Assembly (NCBI GenBank): GCA_030151665.1
Contig: JASLDB010000252.1
Location: 1 to 9,113, forward strand
Reading direction: 5' to 3'
DNA: 9,113 nucleotides
DNA from: Neisseriaceae bacterium
GTDB lineage: Bacteria > Pseudomonadota > Gammaproteobacteria > Burkholderiales > Neisseriaceae
Shown: piece by piece, positions 1 through 7,205 of the stretch
Position numbering within the stretch: position 1 is the first letter of the stretch
Layout of the letters: each line of letters starts with the position of its first letter
Program-made: the position numbers and the translations under genes
The notes under the pieces: generated by a model
The model's database searches: none
What the model was told of the DNA's origin: nothing
What the model saw: the letters and a program-made list of their open reading frames with translations, nothing else

Positions 1-225
1 GCACCTCAAGATGCCAATATCACCTCCGCCCTCATGAATACTTTACGCCAAACAGGCATGACTTTGGGAATTGCTATTTTTGGTAGTGCCATGGCCATAT
101 TGGGTCAACAATTCAACCCATTAAGTGGCTTTCATGTTGTCATTACCATGGCTGCAATTTTATTATTGGGATTCAGTACATTTTTATTTTTACGAAAACC
201 ACCAAAACGAAAGCGGTTACAATAA
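1..225 (+). CDS. C-terminal end of an MFS multidrug efflux transporter (DHA2/EmrB-QacA type), 5' truncated by window edge
   Basis: The frame is open from the first base and ends at TAA 223-225, so only the last 74 residues are visible. They contain the motif NTLRQTGMTLGIAIFGS (visible residues 13-29), typical of the penultimate helix region of 14-helix drug/proton antiporters, where N-T-x-R-Q-x-G-x-x-L-G-x-A is common. A second hydrophobic helix follows at about 46-66, then a short basic tail (RKPPKRKRLQ) expected on the cytoplasmic side. Family knowledge says such proteins export toxic compounds across the inner membrane using the proton gradient; the substrate cannot be read from this fragment. 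The gene converges on rnhB, and its last 9 bp overlap the rnhB 3' end on the opposite strand. The family call is fairly firm, while the subfamily (EmrB-like or a single-component pump) is open. Confidence 0.8.
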   Translation, partial: APQDANITSALMNTLRQTGMTLGIAIFGSAMAILGQQFNPLSGFHVVITMAAILLLGFSTFLFLRKPPKRKRLQ

Positions 226-804
226 ACTACCTTGTAGCGCCAACTTCACCGGCGCAAAGGCTGCACGGTGTTCAGGCAATGCACCGTATTCAGCCAAAGC
301 AGCCAAGTGTTGTGCTGTGCCGTAGCCTTTGTGCTTGGCAAAGCCATATTCAGGATGTTGTAAATCCAAGGCATACATTTGAGCATCACGACTGGTTTTA
401 GCCAAAATAGAAGCAGCAGAAATACAAGCGTGTTTTAAATCACCTTTAACCACTGCTTCTGCGGCGATGCCCAAATCTTTTGGTATGCGATTGCCATCAA
501 TCAAAACCATTTCAGGTGCTCGATCCAAACCTTGTACTGCCCGATGCATAGCCAACATGGTTGCATGCAAAATATTTAATTTTTCGATTTCCAAAACTGA
601 AGCTTGAGCCACACAATAAGCAATGGCTTGCTCTTTAATCAAAATGGCCAAGGCATCTCGTTTTTTTTCAGATAACTTCTTTGAATCTGTTAAATCAGGT
701 AAGTCATATTGTTCAGGCAAAATCACCGCAGCCGCAAACACACTGCCCACCAAGGGACCACGCCCTGCCTCATCAACGCCAGCGATTAATATTTTATTTG
801 CCAT
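217..804 (-). CDS. rnhB: Ribonuclease HII
   Basis: A 195-residue protein, the usual length for RNase HII, which cleaves the RNA strand of RNA/DNA hybrids and starts removal of single ribonucleotides misincorporated into DNA. The diagnostic DEAGRGP motif lies at residues 11-17 and supplies the first two metal ligands (D11, E12). The third acidic residue is D103 in LIDGN and a fourth candidate is D140 in KTSRDAQM. The conserved block YGFAKHKGYGT spans 153-163. The ATG start (804-802) is supported by TTGGAG at 817-812 with a 7-nt spacer, located inside the 3' end of lpxB. The first 11 bp overlap the lpxB end, which suggests translational coupling. An A8 run (T8 at 661-668 on the plus strand) falls in the S-E-K-K-R codons without breaking the frame. 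It is the last gene of the operon, and no terminator follows its stop before the convergent transporter gene. Confidence 0.97.
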   Translation of the reverse strand: MANKILIAGVDEAGRGPLVGSVFAAAVILPEQYDLPDLTDSKKLSEKKRDALAILIKEQAIAYCVAQASVLEIEKLNILHATMLAMHRAVQGLDRAPEMVLIDGNRIPKDLGIAAEAVVKGDLKHACISAASILAKTSRDAQMYALDLQHPEYGFAKHKGYGTAQHLAALAEYGALPEHRAAFAPVKLALQGSLL

Positions 805-1948
805 TCACCATCTCCAATACCGCAGCAGCTGCCAAGCGGGATGTATCTTGTTTTAACACCCCGTGTAAATCGGTAAATTCTTGTTCCAATGCAGCAATAC
901 TTTCTGGATTCCGATACCAAGTCAACATTGCCTCTGCCAATTGATGGGGCGTGGCATTGTCTTGCAACAGTTCGGGGACAGCCATGCGATTCAATAAGAC
1001 ATTGGGCAAACCCACAAAAGGCACTTTGATTTTTCGTTTTACCCACCAATACGTTAATTTGGCAATCTTATAGCTAATGACCATGGGCCGTTTACACAAA
1101 GCCACTTCCAATGTTGCTGTGCCACTGGTCACCAAGACCACATCGGATGCAACGCAAGCCAAATCCGCATGAGCGGATAATAAACGTATTGGCATTTTTC
1201 GATAAGCATCATGCTCTAAAATGGCAAGCAGTTTATCTCGGGTTGCAGCAGTTGCCACAGGTAATAAAAATTGGCTATTGGGGTATTCTCGCCAAATCAT
1301 CTCTGCTGCTTGCAAAAAAATGGGTGCCATGAATTCAATCTCACTCACCCGACTACCTGGCATAATGGTAAACACAGGAATATCATCATCCAGTTTTAGA
1401 CGTGCACGCATCGCTGCTTTATCAACCATCACTGGCATGGTTTGTGCCATTGGGTGACCAACATACGTCGCTCGTCCACCCGCAGCATGATAAAGTGCTG
1501 GCTCCATTGGAAATAGACACAATACTTCATGCACTTCTTTAACAATCTTGTGCACACGTTCTGGTCGCCAAGCCCAAATAGATGGACTGACATAATGGAT
1601 GGTTTTAATGCCTGCTTCTTTTAATTTTTTAGCCACACCCAAATTAAAATCAGGTGCATCAATACCAATAAACACATCGGGTCTGATGCGCAGCATATCT
1701 GCAACCAAACCTTTGCGAATTTTCAGAATTTCTGGCAATTTTCGCACGACTTCGACAAAACCACGCACCGCCAATTTTTCTTGTTCATATAGACTCTCGC
1801 AGCCCAATGATTTCATTTTCGGTCCAGCAATGCCAACAAAGCGAATGTGACTGTGTACCTGTTGCAAAGCTTCAATTAAATGAGCCCCCAGTGTATCACC
1901 TGATGCTTCACCAACACTGATGGCAATGGTTAAAACCTTCTTTGACAT
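794..1948 (-). CDS. lpxB: Lipid-A-disaccharide synthase
   Basis: A 384-residue GT19 glycosyltransferase (E. coli LpxB has 382). It joins UDP-2,3-diacylglucosamine to lipid X (2,3-diacylglucosamine 1-phosphate), releasing UDP and forming the tetraacyl disaccharide of lipid A at the cytoplasmic face of the inner membrane. Visible motifs in order are GEASGD (13-18), GIDAPDFN (95-102, with D97 matching the catalytic Asp of E. coli), SPSIWAWRP (121-129), GHP (164-166), PGSR (197-200, Arg matching E. coli R201), SGTATLE (275-281) and VGLPNVLLNR (312-321). The hydrophobic and basic stretch around 296-310 (KLTYWWVKRKIKV) fits the membrane-associating part. The ATG at 1948-1946 follows AAAGG at 1959-1955 with a 6-nt spacer. 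It lies 67 nt behind lpxA, across an intrinsic terminator, so its expression may be set lower than that of the upstream genes. Its 3' end overlaps rnhB by 11 bp. Confidence 0.97.
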   Translation of the reverse strand: MSKKVLTIAISVGEASGDTLGAHLIEALQQVHSHIRFVGIAGPKMKSLGCESLYEQEKLAVRGFVEVVRKLPEILKIRKGLVADMLRIRPDVFIGIDAPDFNLGVAKKLKEAGIKTIHYVSPSIWAWRPERVHKIVKEVHEVLCLFPMEPALYHAAGGRATYVGHPMAQTMPVMVDKAAMRARLKLDDDIPVFTIMPGSRVSEIEFMAPIFLQAAEMIWREYPNSQFLLPVATAATRDKLLAILEHDAYRKMPIRLLSAHADLACVASDVVLVTSGTATLEVALCKRPMVISYKIAKLTYWWVKRKIKVPFVGLPNVLLNRMAVPELLQDNATPHQLAEAMLTWYRNPESIAALEQEFTDLHGVLKQDTSRLAAAAVLEMVNGK

Positions 1949-1954
1949 ACTCTA

Positions 1955-1959
1955 CCTTT
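1955..1959 (-). promoter_or_regulatory. Ribosome binding site of lpxB
   Basis: AAAGG on the minus strand, 6 nt before the lpxB ATG. It lies only 2 nt beyond the base of the outer inverted repeat (1962-2008), so folding of the leader could influence access to it. That effect is an inference. Confidence 0.6.
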
Positions 1960-1961
1960 AT

Positions 1962-2008
1962 CAACAAAAAAAGCCTAAACAAGTTAGGCTTTGAGTAAGC
2001 TTTTGTTG
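1962..2008 (-). repeat. Outer inverted repeat enclosing the lpxA-lpxB terminator
   Basis: CAACAAAA (minus strand, 2008-2001) is exactly complementary to TTTTGTTG (1969-1962). The 8-bp outer stem encloses the terminator hairpin, with an 8-nt one-sided bulge (GCTTACTC, 2000-1993). The downstream arm contains the last part of the terminator's T-tract, so the RNA could form either an inner hairpin with a free U-tract or an extended stem with the U-tract paired. Confidence 0.5.
1966..1992 (-). terminator. Intrinsic terminator between lpxA and lpxB
   Basis: Read on the minus strand: AAAGCCTAA (1992-1984), loop CTTGT, TTAGGCTTT (1978-1970), then TTTT (1969-1966). This gives a perfect 9-bp stem, a 5-nt loop and an uninterrupted run of seven T counting the stem end. 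That is the classical intrinsic terminator layout. The stem has only three G-C pairs, so partial read-through is plausible. It begins 24 nt after the lpxA stop and ends 17 nt before the lpxB start. No convincing promoter is visible between it and lpxB, so lpxB and rnhB probably depend on read-through or on a promoter inside lpxA. Confidence 0.8.
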
Positions 2009-2015
2009 GATTAGT

Positions 2016-2792
2016 TTAACGAATCACACCACGGGTTGAAGCTTGGAAGAAATCTGCAAACAATCGCAATTCCTCAGCCTCTTCACTCATGGTTAAGATT
2101 TTCGCTTTGGCTTCATCATAACCCAAACCTTGACGATACAAGGTTTTATAAACATTTTTAATGTTATTGATTTGTGCATTGTCAAAACCTCGACGACGCA
2201 AACCTACACTATTCAAACCAGCAGGTTCCGCACGATAACCTGCAGCCATGACATAGGGCGGAACATCTTTGTGAACACCTGCCGCAAAAGCAGTCATTGA
2301 ATGGTCGCCCAAGATACAAAATTGGTGTACCAAAGAAAAACCACCCAAAATCACCCAATCACCAATCGTAACATGGCCTGCTAACGAAGCATTGTTAGCA
2401 AAAATGGTGTGATTGCCTACAACACAATCGTGTGCTAAATGCACATATGCCATGATCCAATTATCATCACCAATGCGGGTTTCACCAATGCCAGTGACTG
2501 TACCCAAATTAAACGTACAAAATTCACGTATGGTATTATTATTACCAATATTCAATTGGGTGGGTTCATCGCGGTATTTTTTGTCTTGTGGGATAGCACC
2601 CAACGAAGCAAATTGGAAAATACGATTGCCCTCACCAAGCGTCGTATGCCCCTCAATCACCACATGCGGGCCAATTTGGGTATTGGCTCCAATTTTGACA
2701 TTGGGACCAATAACGCTGTAAGGACCCACTTGTACTGAACTATCAAGCTCAGCTTTTGGATCAATAATGGCAGTGGGGTGAATCAAACTCAT
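2016..2792 (-). CDS. lpxA: Acyl-ACP--UDP-N-acetylglucosamine O-acyltransferase
   Basis: A 258-residue protein (E. coli 262) catalysing the first step of lipid A synthesis, transfer of a 3-hydroxyacyl chain from ACP to the 3-OH of UDP-GlcNAc in the cytoplasm. The first about 190 residues show hexapeptide repeats with I/V/L every sixth position, the left-handed beta-helix fold; the rest is the helical C-terminal domain ending in DFFQASTRGVIR. The catalytic His is H121 in HLAHDCVVGN, matching E. coli H125. By ungapped alignment through VHQFCILGDHSMTAFAAGVHKDVPPY, F169 takes the place of E. coli G173, the residue that sets acyl length, so a chain shorter than C14 is expected. The ATG start lies 34 nt after fabZ, with only a weak purine-rich AAAGAAAGAAG upstream. 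A terminator follows the gene. Confidence 0.97.
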   Translation of the reverse strand: MSLIHPTAIIDPKAELDSSVQVGPYSVIGPNVKIGANTQIGPHVVIEGHTTLGEGNRIFQFASLGAIPQDKKYRDEPTQLNIGNNNTIREFCTFNLGTVTGIGETRIGDDNWIMAYVHLAHDCVVGNHTIFANNASLAGHVTIGDWVILGGFSLVHQFCILGDHSMTAFAAGVHKDVPPYVMAAGYRAEPAGLNSVGLRRRGFDNAQINNIKNVYKTLYRQGLGYDEAKAKILTMSEEAEELRLFADFFQASTRGVIR

Positions 2793-2826
2793 GCGCTTCT
2801 TTCTTTATTCAATCAGCAACGGTGCT

Positions 2827-3285
2827 TTAAGCAGTAATTTTACGCTTCGCACACATAATTTCAGCCTCAGCAGCCACTTGTCCATCCACAGTTGCTACGG
2901 CTTTGAATTTGGCGATGTCTCGTTTATGTGCTAATAACTCAACATTAAACACCAATTGGTCACCTGGAATCACTTGGCGTTTAAAACGTGCTTTATCAAT
3001 ACCAACAAAAAAGTAAATTTCATCTTCCGCACGACCGCCCAAACTTAAAATAGACAAAGTACCCGCTGCTTGCGCCAATGCTTCAATCACCAAAACGCCT
3101 GGCATCACAGGAAATTCTGGGAAATGCCCTTGAAAAAAGGGTTCATTCATGGTGACATTTTTAAAAGCAGTAATGGTTTTATTGGCTTCAAATGCAGTCA
3201 CACGATCCAATAATAAAAATGGATAACGATGTGGCAGTAAAGTTTGTAAAGTTTTGGCTTCAATTGGCAATGTAAATTCTGTCAT
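2827..3285 (-). CDS. fabZ: 3-hydroxyacyl-[acyl-carrier-protein] dehydratase
   Basis: A 152-residue single hotdog-fold protein, typical for FabZ (E. coli 151). It dehydrates (3R)-hydroxyacyl-ACP to trans-2-enoyl-ACP in the elongation cycle of fatty acid synthesis. The conserved block PHRYPFLLLDRV occupies residues 18-29. The active-site segment GHFPEFPVMPGVLVIEALAQ spans 53-72, with H54 and E68 as the catalytic pair. Substrate-tunnel residues such as the F-V-G-I-D-K-A-R-F stretch (93-101) are also present. The ATG lies 2 nt after the lpxD stop, so translation is probably coupled. Its place between lpxD and lpxA is meaningful, because FabZ and the two Lpx acyltransferases compete for the same 3-hydroxyacyl-ACP pool and thereby balance phospholipid against lipid A. 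Confidence 0.98.
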   Translation of the reverse strand: MTEFTLPIEAKTLQTLLPHRYPFLLLDRVTAFEANKTITAFKNVTMNEPFFQGHFPEFPVMPGVLVIEALAQAAGTLSILSLGGRAEDEIYFFVGIDKARFKRQVIPGDQLVFNVELLAHKRDIAKFKAVATVDGQVAAEAEIMCAKRKITA

Positions 3286-3287
3286 TT

Positions 3288-4328
3288 TTATTTATCCATA
3301 TCTAATTCAGGCGCTACACCTTCAGCCTCTAAGGCTTTGAGGCGTTTACTCATATCATTTAAACGGCGCACATGTACAGCATTGCGCACCCAATCTTTGT
3401 GTGTTTGCAATGGATATGAAGAAGCATAATGACCAGCTTCTTTAATGGAATGGCTTACCAAAGTGCCACCACCAATAAAAGTTCGATCTGCCACCTCAAT
3501 GTGTCCAACAAACATGGCTGCACCACCAATGGTACAATTGTCACCAATGTGAGTGCTGCCAGCAATACCTGTGCAACCTGCAATCGCTGTATGTGAGCCG
3601 ATGTGCACGTTATGGGCTATTTGCACTAAATTGTCTATTTTAGCATCTTGCTTAATTACCGTGTCGTTAATTGCACCACGATCCACTGTGCTATTGGCAC
3701 CAATTTCCACATCATCTTCCAATACCACACGGCCAGTTTGGGGAATTTTGAACCAAGCTTGATTGCCTTTATCCCAAGCCAAACCAAAGCCATCTGCACC
3801 AATCACAGCGCCTGAGTGGATTTCAACACGATTGCCAATCACCACGTTGGGGTAAACCGTTACATTGGCATGTAAACAAACGTCATTTCCTAATTGGCAA
3901 TTCTCTTCAATGACAGTACCCGCCAAAATGCGGCAACGTTCACCCAATACCACACCATCCCCAATGACCGCATTGGCGCCAATCTCACAACTACTGGGTA
4001 CAATGGCACTGTCAGCAACCACGGCTTTCGTATGAATTTTGCCATTAGCAATCACAGGAGGGGTAAATAATTTGGCCACTTGGGCAAAGTACAAATAAGG
4101 ATCATCAACCACAATGGCGCATACATGTTGCGGCAATTTATCACGCATTTTTTCATGCACAATAATGGCACCAGCTTGGCTGCTTTGAAGTTGTGAATGG
4201 TATTTGGGATTGCTCAAAAAGCTAATTTCACAAGAAGTGGCCAAGTCCAAAGAAGCCACCGCAGTGACATCTTGGTCTTGACCTGTCAGTTGTCCACCGA
4301 GTTGGTGGATAATATCAGATAACAACAT
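3288..4328 (-). CDS. lpxD: UDP-3-O-(3-hydroxyacyl)glucosamine N-acyltransferase
   Basis: A 346-residue protein (E. coli 341) performing the third lipid A step, N-acylation of UDP-3-O-acyl-glucosamine from 3-hydroxyacyl-ACP. The N-terminal about 95 residues form the nucleotide-binding domain typical of LpxD, including the ISFLSNPKY segment (35-43). Hexapeptide repeats of the left-handed beta-helix run from about 98 to 295. The catalytic His is H239 in QIAHNVHIG, the same number as in E. coli. The block GADGFG (177-182) and the VDRG segment (215-218) are conserved in the family. The C-terminal helix from about 310 (KDWVRNAVHVRRLNDMSKRL) is also as expected. Its ATG shares one base with the skp stop (TAATG), a coupling arrangement, and fabZ follows after 2 nt. 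Confidence 0.97.
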   Translation of the reverse strand: MLLSDIIHQLGGQLTGQDQDVTAVASLDLATSCEISFLSNPKYHSQLQSSQAGAIIVHEKMRDKLPQHVCAIVVDDPYLYFAQVAKLFTPPVIANGKIHTKAVVADSAIVPSSCEIGANAVIGDGVVLGERCRILAGTVIEENCQLGNDVCLHANVTVYPNVVIGNRVEIHSGAVIGADGFGLAWDKGNQAWFKIPQTGRVVLEDDVEIGANSTVDRGAINDTVIKQDAKIDNLVQIAHNVHIGSHTAIAGCTGIAGSTHIGDNCTIGGAAMFVGHIEVADRTFIGGGTLVSHSIKEAGHYASSYPLQTHKDWVRNAVHVRRLNDMSKRLKALEAEGVAPELDMDK

Positions 4329-4834
4329 TATTTTTTATTCAACATCTTAATAACTTGGTCAGTAATATCAAACTTGCCATTGACATAGATTACATCTTGT
4401 AAAATCAAATCGTAACCTTGGTCTTTGGCCAGCTTGGTAATCACATCATTGGCTTGCTGTTGCAATGCGGCAAACTCTTCGTTGCGACGCAAATTGTAAT
4501 CTTCCATAAGGCGAGATTCTGCAGTGAGGAATTTTAAATTTAATTGCTTAAATTCTTCTTCTAACTGCGCTCTTTGCGCATCGGTTAATTTCTTGTCCGA
4601 TAATTTGCCTTGCAAAGCAACACCATCTTTTTGCATGGCATCCAACTTGGCTTTGTCAGCGCCAAACTCTTTTTCTAAGCGCTTGGCGATGGCATACATC
4701 TCATTGGATTCTTGATAAATGCGATCAGTATTAATAAAGCCAATTTTTTGTAAACCCTCGGCGTAGACAGAGCCTATACTCAATAAGCCCCAACAAAACC
4801 CCACGACCGTTAATCGCTTCAATATACTTTTCAT
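4328..4834 (-). CDS. skp: Periplasmic OMP chaperone Skp (OmpH family)
   Basis: A 168-residue precursor by the start chosen here. Residues 1-25 form a signal peptide (MKSILK, hydrophobic core, cleavage after VYA), leaving a mature protein of 143 residues. After a short beta strand (IGFINTDRIY, 31-40), residues about 43-128 are highly charged and helical, matching the long coiled-coil arms of the Skp trimer. The C-terminal body contains YDLILQDVIYV (141-151) and ends with a helix. Family knowledge: Skp binds unfolded outer-membrane proteins in the periplasm and hands them to the BAM complex, whose core gene lies immediately upstream. In-frame starts also exist at GTG 4843 and ATG 4837. I chose ATG 4834-4832 because AGGTGG (4845-4840) then has a 5-nt spacer. 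The stop overlaps the lpxD start by one base. Confidence 0.93.
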   Translation of the reverse strand: MKSILKRLTVVGFCWGLLSIGSVYAEGLQKIGFINTDRIYQESNEMYAIAKRLEKEFGADKAKLDAMQKDGVALQGKLSDKKLTDAQRAQLEEEFKQLNLKFLTAESRLMEDYNLRRNEEFAALQQQANDVITKLAKDQGYDLILQDVIYVNGKFDITDQVIKMLNKK

Positions 4835-4839
4835 CATAA

Positions 4840-4845
4840 CCACCT
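4840..4845 (-). promoter_or_regulatory. Ribosome binding site deciding the skp start
   Basis: AGGTGG on the minus strand, located in the 13-nt gap after the bamA stop. It gives a 5-nt spacer to ATG 4834-4832 but only 2 nt to ATG 4837-4835, and it lies over the possible GTG at 4843. This favours the ATG at 4834. Confidence 0.6.
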
Positions 4846-4847
4846 AA

Positions 4848-7196
4848 TTAGAACGTTGTTCCCAATTGGAATTGGAAGCGTTGCAACTTATCTTCTTTTT
4901 TCTTATTCAAAGGATAAGCATAACTAAACTTCAATGGTCCCATTGGTGACAACCATGTTAAAGCAACACCTGCTGAATAGCGGAATTCTTCACTCATGGT
5001 ACTCTTATAGCGTCCTTTTGTATTTTTATCATTCACGATAATCTTATGAGATTTATCATCCCACACAGAACCTGCATCGACAAAAGTACTCAAACGCACA
5101 GCACGGTTATTGCGCATACCCGGCATTGGGAAAAGCAATTCAGCATTGAATGCAGCCATCTTGCTACCACCCAGGTAATCTGGGTCACTATTGCCCTTAA
5201 CGATTTCTTTTGGGCCTAAACTGCTGCTTTCAAAACCACGAACAGAGCCCAAACCACCACCATAGAAGTTGTGGAAGAATGGTAGCTCTTTGGTTTTGCC
5301 ATAGCCTTTTGCCCAGCCCAATTCACCATTTAACATCAAGGTAAAGTCATTGCTCAAGGGGAAGAACCATGTTTGTTGGTGTTGTAGCTTCACATACTCA
5401 ATATCACCACCGGGCAAACCAGCGTCTAAATTGGCATTAATAATGTAACCACGGGTTGGCCAAATGGCACTGTCTGTGGTGTTACGACCCCAGCCCACAT
5501 TGCCTTTAAATGTCCAGTTGCTTTTGCCATTTTTCTTCACAAATTTAACATATCGCTCAGGACTATCATTATACAAACCAACATTTAAGTGCTCAACACC
5601 CAAACCGAAATTCACACGGTCATATTCGGTAATCGGCACACCCATGCGCAAACCCGTACCATAAGTCGTCGTTTTATAACGGCTCACATCAATTTTGTTG
5701 GGATCATACATACGGCCATAAACGTCATAGCCCAAGCTCACGCCATCTGGGGTAAAGTATGGATCGGTAAATGACAATGCAGCCACTTTAGATGATTTAC
5801 TGTGTGACAAGCGTAAACTCGCTGATTTACCTGTACCAAATAAGTTATCTTGGGCAATACCACCTGAGAAAACAATACCATCATCTTGCACATAACCCAT
5901 GCTAACATCAACAGAACCAGTATTGCGCTCAACCACGTTCAAACCAATATCCACTTGGTCAGGTGCACCTTCAACAGGGGCGACATCGACTTTAACATCG
6001 TCAAAATAACCCAACTGTTGAATACGAACTTTAGAGCGGTCAATATCTTGCTGGTTGTACACAGCACTTTCCATTTGACGCAATTCACGGCGAATCACTT
6101 CATCGCGTGATTTATTATTACCCGAAATATTAATCTGATTAATAAAGATTTTTTTACCCGCATCGACTGCCAAAGTAAAGTCCACGACGCCCGTTTGTTG
6201 ATTAGGCTCTGGGCGAATATTGACATTACTAAATGCATATCCACTGATACCCATGCGGTTTTGAATCATTTTCATCAAAGACAACATTTGCGAGCGGTTA
6301 TACCATTTACCAGGTTTAATTTTCACCAATTTCTGTAATTCAGCCATTGGCACTTCTTCAGTATTACCAATGATTTTAATGTCGCCCCATTTGTAGCGGG
6401 TGCCTTCATTTACCTTGATGTTCACCACCAATTTTTCGGCATTGTCTTTTTCAGGAACCACTTGGGTATCAGCTACTTGGAAATCAAAATAACCATTATT
6501 GTGATAAAAATCACGCAAAACCTCTAAAGATTCCGCCATTTTTTCTTCACCAAAACGGTTGCTTTTGGTATACCAAGTGAACAAGCCAGAACCCGTTACA
6601 TCAATGGTTTTACGCAACTTACTGGTTGAATACGCTTTATTGCCCTCAAAATTAATGGTCGTGATCTTGGTGGTATCACCTTCTTCAATCTGTATGCTCA
6701 AGGCAATGCGATTGCGATCCAATTTATCAATTTTTGGGGTAATCTTAGCATTGTATTTACCACGATTATCATACTCGCCTTTTAAAGCCACCATTGCTTG
6801 ATTAAGTAATGTTGGGTTAAATGGTTTGGATTGACCCAAACCAAAGCGATCCATGTTTTTGCGTAGGATATCATTGGAAATGTCTTTGCCACCTGTTACC
6901 GTCAAGCTGCTGATAATCGGGCGTTCAATCACCGTTACCACCACTTGATTATTGGTTGATTCAACCATCACATCATCAAAAAAACCTGTTTGGTACAAGT
7001 TGCGAATAGTTTCTTCGGCTTTTTCATCATTGAATTTCTCGCCGATTTTCACTGGCATGTATGTAAATACAGTGGCAGGTTCTGTTCTTTGTAGACCTTC
7101 AATGCGAATATCATTAATGGTGAATGGCTCTACTGCCCAAGCAGCAGTCGACAATGACAAACCCATTAAACTTGCTGTAATCAACTTTAATTTCAT
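4848..7196 (-). CDS. bamA: Outer membrane protein assembly factor BamA (Omp85)
   Basis: A 782-residue precursor, the central essential subunit of the BAM complex, which folds beta-barrel proteins into the outer membrane. A signal peptide ends with AWA at residues 19-21. Five POTRA domains are expected at roughly 23-93, 94-174, 177-264, 267-345 and 348-422. Family-typical pieces are visible, such as GNNKSRDEVIRRELRQME (359-376) at the start of POTRA5. The barrel runs from about 424 to 782 and contains GGGLGSVRGFESSSLGP (646-662), with the conserved VRGF of loop L6 at 652-655. The protein ends in aromatic Phe (QLGTTF), as outer-membrane barrels do. Overall it parallels meningococcal Omp85, which is slightly longer (about 797 by memory); the difference lies mainly in barrel loops. 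ATG 7196 follows the rseP stop by 9 nt with only a weak purine-rich stretch, so coupling to rseP is likely. Confidence 0.98.
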   Translation of the reverse strand: MKLKLITASLMGLSLSTAAWAVEPFTINDIRIEGLQRTEPATVFTYMPVKIGEKFNDEKAEETIRNLYQTGFFDDVMVESTNNQVVVTVIERPIISSLTVTGGKDISNDILRKNMDRFGLGQSKPFNPTLLNQAMVALKGEYDNRGKYNAKITPKIDKLDRNRIALSIQIEEGDTTKITTINFEGNKAYSTSKLRKTIDVTGSGLFTWYTKSNRFGEEKMAESLEVLRDFYHNNGYFDFQVADTQVVPEKDNAEKLVVNIKVNEGTRYKWGDIKIIGNTEEVPMAELQKLVKIKPGKWYNRSQMLSLMKMIQNRMGISGYAFSNVNIRPEPNQQTGVVDFTLAVDAGKKIFINQINISGNNKSRDEVIRRELRQMESAVYNQQDIDRSKVRIQQLGYFDDVKVDVAPVEGAPDQVDIGLNVVERNTGSVDVSMGYVQDDGIVFSGGIAQDNLFGTGKSASLRLSHSKSSKVAALSFTDPYFTPDGVSLGYDVYGRMYDPNKIDVSRYKTTTYGTGLRMGVPITEYDRVNFGLGVEHLNVGLYNDSPERYVKFVKKNGKSNWTFKGNVGWGRNTTDSAIWPTRGYIINANLDAGLPGGDIEYVKLQHQQTWFFPLSNDFTLMLNGELGWAKGYGKTKELPFFHNFYGGGLGSVRGFESSSLGPKEIVKGNSDPDYLGGSKMAAFNAELLFPMPGMRNNRAVRLSTFVDAGSVWDDKSHKIIVNDKNTKGRYKSTMSEEFRYSAGVALTWLSPMGPLKFSYAYPLNKKKEDKLQRFQFQLGTTF

Positions 7197-7205
7197 AAAA
7201 TTTTC

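Noticed and set aside
237..255. GCGCC...GGCGC inverted repeat as a terminator for the transporter gene
   Set aside because: Only a 5-bp stem with a 9-nt loop and no following T-tract; it lies within rnhB codons.
271..280. TTCAGGCAAT here and TTCAGGCAAA at 711-720 as possible DNA uptake sequences
   Set aside because: They share only the TTCAGGC start with reverse-complement DUS dialects and lie inside rnhB coding sequence. No full 10- to 12-base DUS (such as GCCGTCTGAA or known variants) was seen on either strand.
661..668. A8/T8 homopolymers (661-668, 8267-8274, 8398-8405) as phase-variable contingency tracts
   Set aside because: The tracts are short, in frame, and located in housekeeping genes; runs of eight are expected at about this frequency in AT-leaning DNA.
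5464..5664. Plus-strand open frames across the bamA, lpxB and lpxD regions (for example 5464-5664, 1111-1332, 2413-2721)
   Set aside because: They lie antisense to strongly conserved genes, have no recognisable protein features, and are explained as shadows of the real frames.
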